From positions 14,001,222 through 14,065,221 of the forward strand of contig OZ037766.1 in the NCBI GenBank assembly GCA_964035545.1: a stretch of DNA of 64,000 nucleotides, read 5' to 3'. The position numbers and the translations under genes are program-made. The notes below the pieces were generated by a model, which had not been told where the DNA came from, ran no database searches, and was given only the letters and a program-made list of their open reading frames with translations. Of the stretch, positions 24,292 through 38,600 are shown in pieces. Origin of the DNA: Bugula neritina. Taxonomy: Eukaryota; Bryozoa; Gymnolaemata; Cheilostomatida; Bugulidae. Numbering within the stretch: the first letter of the stretch is position 1; each line of letters opens with the position of its first letter.

Positions 24292-25489
24292 TGTTTGAGA
24301 GAAACTGATGACAACTACATAAACATAACTGAAACATTTATTGAATGGCATAGATTACAGCCAACAACAAATTAGCACACATTGTTGAGTACAATTGCTA
24401 TATTACGCATAAACTCAGTAACCAAGCTGATGAAATCTTGTTAGTAGAGTTTTACTTGTGGCTTCATTTGATTAGATGTACTGAAATAATCAAAAAGTTG
24501 CATCAGTCATAACCTACAGTCAGCAGCACAGACGTTGTAAATTTTAGATACAGGGATGGCTATTTTTAATTTTGAAAACGTGAAACATTTACCAACATCT
24601 CCTTTTATTGCCACAGTCACATATTGTCACATATTTTCAACGATTCTCTAAAGGAAAACATAAATGAATTAAGTTTTTATTAACATAAAAGTAGCTTGAT
24701 CAAAAGACAGTGCAACAACTTATATTTAAACTTAAACATAGTTGGTTTATATCCAAATTTTAAATGCTATAGTATTCATACTAATTTAAAGTTAATTGAT
24801 TTATAAGATCTACCCAAGAATTAAGTAGTTAAAATAATATCAACAATAAAACAAATTCAATGCAAAATGTTAATAAAACTGTTATCTAATTATTTACATC
24901 AGAGCTCAGTCCAAATCAAATTAATTTTCGAGTTGTTAAAATCATCAACTTGATTTGAAATTTTTTATTGAGTTGCTGCTAGTCTTTATAATTTGGGAAA
25001 AAGTCCTAAACTGTTTAATTTAGTTTTTAGCAGATAAAACAAGTCTTCAGATAAATTAGCTGATTCAAAATTATTTAACAGCGTTTTAATAAAAGTTTAC
25101 CCAAGTTTATTCAAAAGTTGACTAGAATTTGAATGCCGTTTGATACTGAATGACTAGTGCAATAAAGACCAATAATATTTTTAAAATTGCTGAAACTAAA
25201 GCTACTAATTTATTATTTAATTTTCTGCTGCTTTATTGCATATATAAACAATTCTCAATTTCTATTAATTGCATGTAATATATAAAACCAGCTACATGCA
25301 AGTCAATTTAAATTGAATATATTAATGACCATGACTTGACTTGGTCAACAACTAAAACGCTGGCACTTGACTTAGCTTCTCCTAATTATCATTATAACTT
25401 ATGAAAAAATTGTTAATATTAGTATTATACTTAAATTATAAATTGAACTCAAAGCCTATAATTTAAATATATTATTAAGATAGGAGTGG
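24292..25489. other. Upstream region of IP6K, no gene seen
   Basis: AT-rich non-coding sequence that should contain the IP6K promoter and 5' UTR. I see no distinctive site. Confidence 0.4.
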
Positions 25490-26200
25490 GTATATAATAA
25501 TATTAACCCTCGCAGTAATACCCATACTAATTGTAATAGTAGTAGTAATAGTATAACTATAAATATTAGCAGTACTAATGGCATAAATTAAACTTAGTGT
25601 TACCATATACCTGCGAGTAAAACTATAATAGATACAATACTAATAGTGATAGTAATAGTGTTAGTCTTACTAGTAGTATACCATTACTAAGTCTACTGGT
25701 AATAGCTTTACAACTATTGTAATACTAATAGTAATACTAATAGTATCACAATCACTATTAGTATTACTAACTAATATTAATTGTAAAACTAACTGAAGTG
25801 TAAGGCTAACTCTAAGTGTAACCCTTATAGTTTATACCCATTATTATATTTATTATTAATAATACTATAATTATAAGCATACGTTTTAGCATTATTACTA
25901 GTACTACTACTAGTGGTAGTATTAATATTAATACTACTATTAGTATTAGTATTAGCAACTGTAATAATAATATTATTATTACTCATACTCATAGTGTTCA
26001 CTATTCATGTCTATGTTACTGTTGGCAATTACAACCAGCTGCTTAAACTTAAACTTAATCAGAGCATTCACTTATTAAATAGAATTATATCATCATAAAA
26101 TTAAATATAAATAATAATTATATTTTATTAAATTTAATAAAAAATATTGTTACTTATAGTTATACTTATACTTATAGTTATACTTATAAATAACTTAGTA
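25490..26200. repeat. Degenerate ACTAAT/TAGTAA simple array
   Basis: About 700 bp built largely from six-base words such as ACTAAT, TAGTAA, ACTATT and TTAGTA, with the orientation switching repeatedly. It ends in an ATAGTTATACTTAT-type tract. It is not coding, although open frames appear by chance. Confidence 0.75.
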
Positions 26201-26926
26201 GATTTAAATATTGGTCTGCTGATTCAATTCATCACAATTCCCCAATACAATAACTGACATAGCCCCAGGCAGTGTCATTATGATTAATACTATAGTGATG
26301 GTTGCTAATACCAATGGCGTTGGGTTTGAGTGAATCATTATGATTATTCGTTATGATTATCATTGATTTATTCACTTATTGGATTTGGCGATTGCTGATT
26401 GGTGTTGATCTTGCCCTTGGACATATCTAATAAGGAGAATAAGTATCTATTATAATCTACGACACACTAAAATTTTAAAAACAACATTTTGTAGGTAAAA
26501 TTTACCCACCTATCTGTTTCAGCAACTGAAAACATTATGCACTGAAAATGAGCCCAGGCATAATCATGATGATAATTTACTTTGTATCCACATTGAGACT
26601 TACCCGTCGGAAATTTGCTTGATGCAGCACGAAATCTGGGGTAACTGAGTGCAGTGTTTTGCTGGTCGCAGGTTTGGACGTATGCAAACGCTGCGGTTAG
26701 TGACTTCAAACTTTGTGCTATATCTAGCGATCTTCTACTTTTTAGCGCAAATCAATTGTGGTTGTAGCTTGCGCTCTATGATCTTTGCGTGATAGTTGTA
26801 ACCTTTGTTATTATTTTATGGCACAAAACTGTTTTTTTTGGAATTCCAATATTAGAGTTAGTGCAAGTCTTAACAACAACTCCATTCTTTCAAATTTACA
26901 CACATTCCGAGCCAAATTATTTTTTT

Positions 26927-27050
26927 AAGCAGCTCCGAGTTAGGAGTATAAAATTGTTTAAAAATTATGGAGGGGTTCCAAGTTTCAAATTAAACTCCCA
27001 ACTTCAAATTCAAACTACTGCACTCGGTCACTCCTAATTCGGAGCTGCTT
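26927..27050. repeat. Short inverted repeat (hairpin or foldback element)
   Basis: The arm AAGCAGCTCCGAGTTAGGAG (from 26927) is repeated in reverse complement ending at 27050, 20 of 21 bases matching, with about 82 bp between. It may be a tiny foldback or MITE-like element. No target duplication was identified. Confidence 0.7.
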
Positions 27051-29560
27051 ATAAAGCAACTCTTTAGAGCCATCTCGTTTCAGTGCACAAAGTTATAATA
27101 ATATGATATTGTAATTGTGTATACGATGAGGCAAACTGAATTGTATGGGCACACAACTCTAAGTTTGTATTTAGCCCATAGCTGAAATACTGTACGTATA
27201 ACATTTGCGGATATTTAGGTACTAGTTTACTACGAAAGGGAGCAGTTTAGCCAACACATATGGCCAGTAAAAGCCACAATTGGTGATATTATAATTGCTT
27301 CTTTGCCACAGCAGTGAATAAGCCTTCAGCCCGTTTAAAAGCATTTCCACCAGGAGTTCTCACAGAGATAATGATGATGATGATGACTGTAAACCCACGG
27401 TGTTTTATTTCGGTGCTATGTAAATCTAAATGTAACTAGTCAACAACTTATTCCTAATAGTAATTGCGAACACCCAAGAGGGACAATGATGACTAAGTAG
27501 TTGTAGGTCACCCCTAGCAATTTTATACTTGGAATTATGCGCAACATTTTACCCAGGGTATACTTAGTTATCAATTCAACTCCTCAATTTATTTCCAATC
27601 CCACAATAAATAACATAAAGTATACTGTTGTAACCTATTTATTGTCTATCCAGTTATTAATTACATTGCCCGTCAATGTAATTCTTTGGTTTGAACTCTC
27701 TTAAACATCGTAAGCATCCAGGTTATTTTGATAAACTCAATTACTGTTAATTAAAAGATCATACTTTTTTAGTAGCATTCACAAAATATATACAAAAAAT
27801 CTCAACTCAATATACCAGAAAAAATGAATTAAAATATATGTGTTAATAGCACTGATATTGACGTGACCGTGGCACATGAAAAATCTGAAAAAAGAGTTGT
27901 CTTCTTTTTTTCTATATTAATATATAGAGCTTGTCGTGAAAATAAAGATTTTTTTAAAAAAATATTGTGACCCTCTGGTAACTTCCTGAATTTAGAAAAC
28001 TAGCTCATATATTTCTTTTCATGTGGACAACAGCTCACTTTTTTTTAAATTTATTTTGAAGCTCTTTTCGTAAAAAATAATCAAAAGTAAAAAATCCAAA
28101 ATTTTTACAAATTGGTTCGGGGCTTGACGTGAAAGGCATTTGGACGAAGATGTCAAGGTCACCATTAATAAATTTATTTCATCACAATTCACAATACTGC
28201 ACGGAAAGTTAATGAAGTGAGCTGAAAATTAGGTTGCTAGCATATTGAATTTGATATACATTATATTGATTGTTGCAGTATTATTTTTGAAATTTGTTTT
28301 ATCAGTTATGTTTAACTTCTTCATAGAGCTGCTGTTAGACTAAGAGTAAGACATAATATTAGCAACAATGATAATATTAATAATAATATTTATATTAAAT
28401 TAAAATTATTATTAAATTCACGGTGAAGTATCACTATCACTATGAGTATGAGTATCGTATAAATTAATTATGAGTATGAGTATCACTATGACATTAACTC
28501 AATCAATGATTGACTATTACTATGAATATGAATATGGCTTCTAATTCTTGTAACTTTTGACTATGACGATGCTGATAGTGATAATCACTGCCAGCCCAAG
28601 TCTCATACTCATAGTGATACTATTAGTATTAATAATTAGTATTACTATTAGTACAACTACTAGTATTACTCATAGTTCTGATAATGATGCAGATGATAGT
28701 TTTAAAAGTTCTACTTCTACTTTTATAGTAAGCTAGATTGTATATGTTGAGCTCTACTCATTTTTTACTACTAATTTGCTAATACTAATACTAATAGTAA
28801 TAGTAATACTAATAATAGTTATAGTTGTTATAATGATAGTAATACTAATAGTAATAATAACTATTTCAATTTGATAATTTATGTTTTATAACAGCATTAT
28901 CGCTTATCATTTACATTGGTTCATAATATGCTTATTTTAATTTTGCTTTGTGTGTTTTGTCATGTTGTAAATTTAAGTTCGTATGGTTATTTAATGAACT
29001 AGAGAACTAGCCAAATGTTATGTAACGGTTGCAGTAATTTACTATAAACTCAGTGAAATTTAAAACCTAATTGATATTACTATGACATTGATTGTACAGA
29101 GGTAGCTAAAATATACATTAAATTACCAATAATTTTAATTCGCCAATACACTATGAGTAGAACAATCAAATGCAATGATAGAAAATTAATTAGTCATAGC
29201 AGCCCGTTGCTTGAGGAACATTGAGCTACAGGTCTAAAATGATGTAGTTTTGTGATCCCTTATATAACAAAATAATTTTTTCAAACTGGTTTAATACTCT
29301 TATTATAAACACGCTTATCAAAGTAACATGTTTTTGATGTATATTCTATTAAAAAAGCAATCACATCAGGTTTTCAATTTGTATGTTGTACAAAGTTTAT
29401 TATGGTGACAAGTTACTAAATTATATGGTTCAGCTTTGTAAAGTAAAGCTGATAAAATAAAAACAATTATGTGATTGTTTTACTCCTATATATTAAATTT
29501 AAATGAGTTGAATAATATCCTAGTGCAGTGAATTAGATATTTTTTTAGCTTTGGTACACC
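27051..29560. other. Intergenic spacer between IP6K and the Nudix gene, first part
   Basis: No gene is recognised. 28380-28880 is another degenerate array of TAATACTAATAG, ATGAGTATC and similar words. The rest is plain AT-rich sequence. Confidence 0.5.
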
Positions 29561-29587
29561 TGTTTGTTATAGGCTAACATTCCACCA

Positions 29588-30201
29588 ATAGAAGAATGGT
29601 GCAAGTAGAAGAAATTTCAGGCGCAGAAAGCTAAGGAGCAGTCAGAATGCTGCCAGAGTTGTGAAGAGGCACTTGAAAAAGCTGAATTTCAATAATGACA
29701 TGAAATTCGTAACAGATCACCCTGGTGTATTTGAACTGACATGGCCAGCAGAGTTCTCGAAGTCACATACAACAGCTATTTACATCATCATGGTTAGCTT
29801 AAATTTAATTCCTATATCAGTCTCTAATATATAGTTTGATATCTGCTGTAAATTTGCTTAAGGAGCATACACATAACCAAAACTGAGTTACACTATAGTA
29901 TTTGTTCTTGAATATATTTACCAAGATAAGTAGATTTGCTAATTCATTAACAGTAAAATTATAATGATACAACAATTTTTCTTTTAGATGATTCAATCAA
30001 TAACACAAGACACTACAACATGGTTTTGCAGTTATAGAGTATTAATTTTCTGGCTCTTTCCAAATCTTCATAGAAGGCAAAGAAAACCACTGTCAGCTTG
30101 CCTTTATAACTGAGTGCACGCGTCTTCCACCTACAGATGATGATAAACAATTTGCTGGTGTGGAACTTTCTAATTTTGTTTACAATGAAGATAGATTATA
30201 G
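29588..30201 (+). pseudogene. Unrecognised gene fragment or decayed exons
   Basis: An open stretch from an AG at 29590 to a GTTAGC donor near 29793 encodes a basic then mixed peptide (RRNFRRRKLRSSQNAARVV, later HPGVFELTWPAEF). After an intron-like gap, another frame starting beyond an in-frame stop near 30047 encodes FIEGKENHCQLAF and VELSNFVYNEDRL before TAG at 30199-30201. Composition looks protein-like, but the two pieces do not join cleanly in phase and I know no family. It may be a decayed gene or a chance run. Confidence 0.22.
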
Positions 30202-33200
30202 GACATTATTCTTTATGTAAAGATTGTCAAGTTTTGTTATAATTAAGAACAGTTTTAGTTTCAATAAATCGGTTCAACATTATGGACATCATTGCACAAG
30301 CATTTTAATCTTTACTATCTACAAAGGTATCTGATGGACTACTTGAAAATACAAAACTATGCTCCAGATACACAATGAACTGACCAGCAAAGTTAAAATG
30401 AGTTGGAGATGTAGAACATAATATCTTGTTCAAGGCTTTTCCCTGCTGTTGGAACCTTCTACTTCAGAACACTGAATTGAACAAACATATGTAGATGTAT
30501 GAAACTTTGCAAACAATAATAATGTGAAATTAGTTGCTAAGTATTACATTGCTAATAAATACAGCATTGTGTAATGTTTTATTTAATTTTTTTTGAGCCA
30601 TTTGATCTATAGGCCTGCATAGTATTTACTATATTATAACTAATAAATTGCAGACACATTATGTCAGACCAGTTTCCATTTAAATAGAATCGTGTAGGCT
30701 ATCAAATTTGTAGAAGTAAAAAACCGAATTCTTATTGAGTAAAATACTTGCCTTTTTTTTTCATGATGCCTCTACTGCTAAAAAGAGAAGTTTTTATCAA
30801 TACAGCTCCATCAATCTGTATCCTGATGAAGCTAGTAGTTTAGGAACATTTGTGGCGGGGAGTGTAGGCTGAGCTGCAGTATAGGAAGAACCCCAACATA
30901 TGTAATCTATTCAGCACATTATATGTATATTTATTCAAAAAAGAATTTAGAAAACGCTTTATGAAGCATGAACAAAGTAAAAATTAATGCTGGTGAAAGT
31001 AATATTATTACACCCATTAGAATTACTAGCAGCTATAGCATTAAAATTATGTATTTTCATAAAAATGTGTCTAATTTATGCTACAAAGTTATTACTGCCA
31101 AAGGTTACAAAATTTACCAGTCACATTCATGCAGCTGGCGGAGAATAACTAACTTTCACATGCAATAAATATAATTAGTAGCTCAATCTAAAACTAATGC
31201 GCTATTAAATGTTAGGAGTATAAGTTATAGTTATTCTAAGGAATAATTGCAAAAAAGTTACTTAGAGGAATTTAACTCTTATTATAATGTAATTATCTTC
31301 CAAGATATATTACAACATCACTACTTGGATGCATACAATGTCATATTTATATTGGCATCAACATAATTTTCAATAATTTCCAATCTATTAACTTGAGCAT
31401 TATGATTGTGATTATTTTATAAATAAGGCGATGATTAGGCACTGTTGGTATTTTGGTTCAATTTATTAATAGCTGTAACAGGCAGAGTTGTAAATATAAT
31501 GGATATATCAAAATTCCAATGGGTATAGTACTCTAACACAACATTGATACTAATAATTGTAGCCACTTACTCTTAGAGTTAGTGAATAATGATAGTCATA
31601 ACAATCTGAATTTCAATCAGCATTAGAGATAGGCTGACTGCTTTATAATATTATAGTTATGTCAAATTGAATTTATTCACTATAACTATACAATTTATGA
31701 TTATAATTATAAATTAAAATAATTTAAATATTATATAATATATTGATAATTATTGGAATCATAATTATATTTATTGTTATGATCATTATGATTATAATTA
31801 TTTAATATTATCTTTGTTTGTATTTAAAGTTGTTCCTTAAATTTAAAGTTGTTTAAGTTTTATAAATTTATTATAATTATATTACTGTATAAGTATTGCT
31901 ATTAGTATTAGTATAATTAAATTATTACAATTTATATTTTATTATTTATATTATTATTTATTTTACTTTTTATTTTAAGACCAGCAGTTCAAATTAATAC
32001 TTGTGTCGTTTGTTTTATATTATAACTTACAAGTATAACTATTAACATAATAATTATACATTTGTTATTAGTATTACTATGAATATAAATATTTATATTA
32101 ATATAAATATAGCTATTGGCATAACTTATACTTATAGTTATAACTAATATTATAAGTATTAGTTTCGAAACTGATTCTGCTCCGTAACTGATACTGTCAT
32201 ATGATTATCATTATGACTGATAATAGTATTAATAAATATAACCATTGAATATTATTAATAATAGTTCACCAATAGGCGACAGTCATAGACTTAGAGTTAG
32301 AGTGAGAGTCATAGACATACTCATAGTCATAGTGATAGACTAGTGATACTCATAGTCATACTGATACTGTGATTTAGTTTCACTGATTCAGTTACAAATT
32401 TTAAAACTTGGTTTTACGTAGACAACTACTAACCTATAATTCATCACAAAACGGTTGAAAATCATCATTTACTGCATATTTAAGAGTAATTTTCTGGTAG
32501 TGTGGTCGACATGATAATTGAAATTAAAATAGGGAAAATAATTATTTTGTGATTTACAGCAAGTTACAAACTAGCGAAATGGAATAGTCCATTTGAAAAC
32601 AGTCAAATTAGTTACCTTTCTTGATGTTGCGTAGCTAACGTTAGTTATTAGTAGCCGCCCGAAGAGTAACATTCATGTGATTTGAACTACGAATAACGAG
32701 AATCTGTGACAAACCCGCTTCTTAATAACTTTACGCGATATAAACTCACGCTACAATAGGGCTATTTTGCCATCCCCACGTCAGAATAGGACACGGAGGG
32801 CACGCTCGCGGGCAAGTCTGGGCAAGTCCAAGACACCTAATATGACCACTTTTACTTACATTTTTGTAGTGTTTTCGTATAAGAAATTGGATAAAATGCT
32901 GATAAAACAGTTGAAAAGCATGCAAACTTTTGCTCAAATGTAATAAATAACCTGGAAGCTTACCGCCTTTAAGCTTAAAAGTTAAACCTGCCAAGGGTTA
33001 AAGGGCAATATACTCCGGAGCAATCGTCTATTCTTTTTAGTAAATCAATGGTACGTAACGATGCTTGGCCTGTGTTTCAGTTTAGATAAATACTAAGTAA
33101 TTGTTTTGCTGTGGTTGAAGTAACCGCGCAGTCGCAGTTTCATAAATTAATCTTGAGGTACAAAGGCTATACTCATCTAATCGTTGTGGACCCTTATAAA

Positions 33201-33400
33201 AGTTTCAAGCGCGTTTCCCGTCCAGTGCAACAAAATACGCCGTACGGTTAAAGTTTGGACCGTTGAGGGATGGTGGCTTTAGCACAATATGAATATTGAC
33301 TTCTAAACTCTAGCTAACCGGTCAACAGCTAATAAATTGGTAACTAGAAACAAGGTAATACCCAGGGCATTCATTATAGCATGTATAAGTATTAGTTTGT
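30202..33400. other. Intergenic spacer, second part
   Basis: No supportable gene. 31560-32360 contains degenerate arrays (ATTATAATTAT, ATAGTCATAGTGATA words). 32640-33250 is less AT-rich, but I see no exon in it. Confidence 0.45.
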
Positions 33401-33419
33401 TTAAGTGGTAAGATTGCTA

Positions 33420-34070
33420 GTTATACTCATACTGTTACAGTGTTAGTCACACTCACTTAGTGTTCTAATAGTAATACTAATAGACATAGTAATACTAATA
33501 CTAATAGTAATAGTATTACTAGTAATAGTAAGTAATACTACACTTACAGTTACATTGATTTAATCATTTAATTTTTATAAATAAGATACTCCATACTCAT
33601 GAGTCTTATACTTATAGTTATAGTTATTGGTACTCGTACTGATACTGATAGTGATAGTACTACTACTAGTACTACTATTAGTATTACCATTAGTATTACT
33701 TATACTCTTAGTATTACTTCTACTAATAGTAATAGTAATACTAATACTAATAGTATTACTAGTACTACTACTAGTACTACGTGACTAGAGTAAAAGTTGG
33801 AGTAAGTGGGAATTGCTCAACAGTATAACTATAACTACAAGTATAAGATTAACTTTAATTTCAAGTGCATGACTTTCACTTATCAGTGTCAGTGTTAGTG
33901 TTACACTTTGACTTACAGCCACTAATACTAATAGTAATACTAATTACTAATAGTAGCATTAATAGTACAATAATTTATTAATTATATTTATAAGTAATAT
34001 AATTATAAATAAAAAAATCTTACTCATACTCATAGTCATAGTGATACTGGTAGTCAGTATCAACAGTTGT
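33420..34070. repeat. Degenerate trinucleotide/hexanucleotide array
   Basis: Words such as ACTAATAGTAAT, ACTAGTACTACT and GATACTGATAGTG alternate in both orientations. A 61-residue open frame inside (Thr/Ser/Asp only) reflects the repeat, not a gene. Confidence 0.75.
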
Positions 34071-35633
34071 GATAATTGTCAAATGCTATGTGAGTTCCAT
34101 TTCATTCACTGGGCTAGAGAATGTACTAAAATAAAATAATGATTGTGGGCTTTAGTGCAAACAGCAAAAGTAAGATGCAACAGAGTGTTGTATTGTGTTT
34201 AAACAGTTAAAAAACCATATAATTAACTGATTACAGACAAACTGTCAACAATCATATTATAATAGTAAGGCTAATTCTGGTAGTAGAATTATAGAATGTT
34301 TTTGTGGTTAAACCCTAAACAATTGTGTAAAGATTAAAATGCTGCCAATTATTTATGTTGGCCATCATTAGATTAGATGTTACCTAGACCTTGATTGGCT
34401 TTCATAATTGACCCTAACAGTAAAAATAATAGATAGAATGGTAAATGGATAGAATTAACAAGGCAAAAGATTGAAGAAGAGCTACAGACATGCAATGCCT
34501 AAGTAAATTAAAAGTGAAATAAACATTAATTTTAGCCTTGAACTACAAGTTTTGCTGCAAAAATGTGTTACTTTTTAATCTATTTAGGATGATCGTTGAA
34601 CATAACTTAAATGAAGCTTATTTATGAAGTTTGTCAGTAAAATAAAAGACAGTATAACTTTAGCTGATTAATTTTCAACACAAAAATGAGTCAACACAGC
34701 CAAATAATTTGTTCTGTGTACGTTATTTTAAAATAATTATTGTAGGCCATAATAGTTGTCAAAGAAAGAAAAGTTAATTTACCAAGCACTGATACTTAAC
34801 ATCATTCCAACCTTGCAAGATCTAACTAAAGAGGGTGGTTCACTAATATTATAAGGTGAGAAATATATGCCTACTTTTATCCAGGGCATGTTTGTTCTAA
34901 TAGTTTTTGGAATGGTTAGAGTTATGTCTTTTATGAATGCAGGATTAGTGTTTTGTATGCATGTTGTTAAATTAAAGAGAAATTGCTTGATTTTGTGAAG
35001 TTTTTTCTACTGATTTTCACTCATCATGACACTCTAAATCCCTAGCTTGAGTTTAAATAAGTTTTAGGAGATAGGAAGAATATCTGAATAGATAAATTAG
35101 GTATTCTTTGTACTGATTTTAGTTTCCAAGGAATGCTGTACCAGTTGTTATGAATCAAAACAATTTAATTTGTTTAACTTTCCTTGACTATGAAATATGC
35201 TATTCTTGCCTTTTATTCAAAATTGAGTGAAAGTTGAAAACTGTTCACTATTTATGAAGGAAATCTTAGTTTTTTAAATAAATTATTATTGTTTCATTGT
35301 AAACACGTTATATGCAATTTAAAGAAAAAGTTTAAAAAATTTTGCATCACCCAGATTTATTTCATGACTTGACAACACTCTTCTTTGTGGCAAAACATGA
35401 ACGGCCATAGTCAGTGTATTGGAGAGCCAATTGGGCTCTAACACGTCACCCTACAAGTAGCTAGTGTCTCAATACTTGCATGATGTAAATATGTAAATGT
35501 ATTAGCAACAACAGTGAACCCTTTATATTTAAAATAATACTCTGCAATTCCCCAAGTTGTAATTGCTTTTGTTTTGAAGTATTCGCAACTAATTTAATTC
35601 ATAATGCAATTCAATTGTAGCTGCTCTAAAGAA
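34071..35633. other. Upstream region of the Nudix gene
   Basis: AT-rich, with no gene seen. TTCAATTGTAG ending at 35620 is a plausible acceptor 13 bp before the chosen start codon, suggesting an upstream untranslated exon. Confidence 0.4.
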
Positions 35634-38600
35634 ATGGTAAAGACACGAGGTAATGGGGAGTGCACTTACGATGACCAGGGTTATAAAAGGCGTGCTGCCT
35701 GCGTGGTGTTTAAAAATGAAAATGAAGACCAGGTTAGTTTCAGAAAAGCCTCTTGCTGATCAGTGCATACGTACATGTTTACTAGTCAAACAGAAAAAAG
35801 GTCTAGTTTGCCAACTCTGCCATCATATTTTCATATATATGCAAGTTGTATCACAGTAACATGAATGTTGCTATGCATTGACCATTATTTTCAAGTAGAT
35901 CATTACTTTCTTTACTGCCAAAAGATTGCATGAAATTATTAGTTGTATTTGCACCAGCATTTACTCGTCATTCTTATCATACAAGTTGGATGAGAAGTTG
36001 ATTTGCTTCTATAGATGCAGTACCCCAAGATGTATAATTTCCTTTTATTCTTTGTAGGTGATGTTGATCACCAGTACCCACTATTCAATTGACCAGAACT
36101 GGTGGATAGTTCCTGGTGGGTCAGTGGAAAAGAATGAGAGTGTTGCAGGCGCTGCTATCAGAGAAGTCCTTGAGGAAAGCGGCATCAAAGGTCAACTGCT
36201 ACGATATATCGGACAAGTTGTGGTAAGTTCAATAGTGTGCATTATTCGTTATCTCTAGGTTATTGAGTTGGTTTGATATCTTAACAAAGCATTGACCAGG
36301 TGCTGTCGGTTATGTTAAAATTTAAATAATGTTATGTCCAGATTACAAAACTGGATAAATTTTGATAGAGGCTAACCTTACCATTGCTTATCTGAACTTT
36401 GACCTTTAGAATGATTCCAACATGTCAAGGACTTGGTTGTTTGCAATGGTAGCCTGTGACGAGTTGGAGCACTGGGACGAGGGGGGTCCTGTGGGCAGGC
36501 AGCGCCAGTGGTTCTCTGTAGATGTTGCTAAAAAGTTACTTTCTATTTACAAACCCGTAAGTTATAATATTAATGATATTGTTTTCATAAATCTGTAGAT
36601 TCTAAAGATCAAGGCAGTAGTCATCTTGGTTTTCTTATTCTACAAATGTCATTTCATTGTCTCTCTATTGCATAGTCTACTGGCAAATACTGCCGTTAGA
36701 TTGTATTATTTATGTATTGACAGCTGCTTCTAAAATCAATATCACAGTTGTATTGCAATAGAGTGGGCATACAATAAGTTATTGAATTTAAAAAATTTGC
36801 TTATCAACTGGCTGTCACGATCACAATAGCTATTGTAAGCTGGTCATTTACTAACATGAGTATATGTAAATTTTATTGAAATTATTTAATATTCCAACAC
36901 TAATTAGATTCAAGTTATTATCTATGCTTCAACCATTAAAGCACTTAAATGTCTAATCAAAGTTTTCAAATTGGTCGACTGAATCAATGTAAAGTTATAG
37001 ATTATATGCACAAGTGTATAGTTTATTATGTAAAATATGGTTAGATTTCTAATTAAGTTTTACCTCATTCTTTAATACTATTTTTGGTATCATACCATTG
37101 AGCGTATTAGTAAATTTGCTTAGTATTTATGATTTAATACATCTTCCTAGCCTTATTAATTATTGCAAGTCTAAAGAAAATAGTAACATATTTTAGCTGC
37201 ACAAAATGTGTATTATCACTACAATGTCACTGAGTCTTCTATGTAATATGCCCGGCATTAAATGAGTTCCTAGCAGTTAGACTTGCCAAGACATGCCCAT
37301 TCATCATACTGGGATGTTGAAGCAATTTCTCATATAGTTTCAAGTTAATGCTACTCTTAATACCTGACTATCTACAAGTTTTGAAATATATATTTTTTGC
37401 CCGTGGAATCTTCCACCCTTCAATAAATGATGAATGGGTTTTCTCAAAATCCTTTTTGCAGCATAATATCCTTTCCATTCTATCCTTCCATTTCCATTTG
37501 GTTATGTCGCAATAATTGGGCATTCTTGCCTTTGTTGACTCAAGATCACGTGCCTCTCAACGCCTATTTAATTAAATTATTTATTTAGCAGTGGTTGCCT
37601 GCTTTCACAAGTTGCTACCTGTTATTGTTATTGTCATAAACTATTACCCATATCCTTAATAACACTGCAGTGGCTAGTATAATACATACAAAGTTCCAAT
37701 GAGTTTAATGCCCATGACACACTACAGTCGAAACTCGACTGTGGCGGCCATTTTAGAGCTGCTCGCGCATGCCTTCAACGTCACATCCTACTTTTTGCTG
37801 GTCACACTACAGTTCACTCGAACGATGAAAGCTAACTGTCTCTAGTCTCGCAGTAAACTTTTAAACCAATAGGAATGCCATATCTCAGTTTTTGCAGTAT
37901 CCACAGTAACCAGCAATCAAATTTATCGCAATTTTTTTAGATTTACTAGCATAATTTAATAAGATTTACTAGTTATTTTTATTCTAATTGACTAGCTTAA
38001 ATTATTCGAAATTACTAGCTTTATTTAATGAGATTACCTAGCTTTATTCAAGCTCATTCACTAGCCTAAAGAACTAACTGCCCTAATAAAATTCAATCAA
38101 ATTAGAAAAACTAAATATTATGCAGATAAAATTTAGCAAAATTTATCTAATAAATACTTATTTTCATGATTTATTAAGATTTTCATGCATAACTTCATCA
38201 TAATTATTTTAAAAGTAAAATAATATAATTTTCGAAGAACCAAATCAAATAATAATGCTAGCTAGTAGCACGTGGAAAAAGTAAAAGCACTTAACCAATC
38301 AGGGTTTACCTGGCCAGTCAGTGATTGGCTGATCGCTCAACTTCAGCGATGACAGTTCGACATGTCGAACTTTCATCGCATCGCTAAAAACTGACAGTTG
38401 CGTTCAGAAATCAGACAGTTGTGACGTCACAGAGGTCATCGCTTAGCCTCGAAAACGCGTTCAAGATGGCGTTTCGACTGTAGTGTGGCAGTCCCATTAA
38501 CAGTGGTTATTGCCTACTTAAAAACTTCTCACTTATTTTGACAAAAGTTGCTGCATTGGCCCAAATAACTTTTTATGAAGGTATCAAAAAAGGCTGGGTT

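Noticed and set aside
32985-33001. piggyBac-like end (CCTGCCAAGGG next to TTAA)
   Set aside because: Only one terminus is visible; no matching left end with TTAACCC was found nearby, so it may be coincidence.
33599-33784. Thr/Ser/Asp-only 61-codon frame
   Set aside because: Encoded by a simple array of ACT/AGT words.
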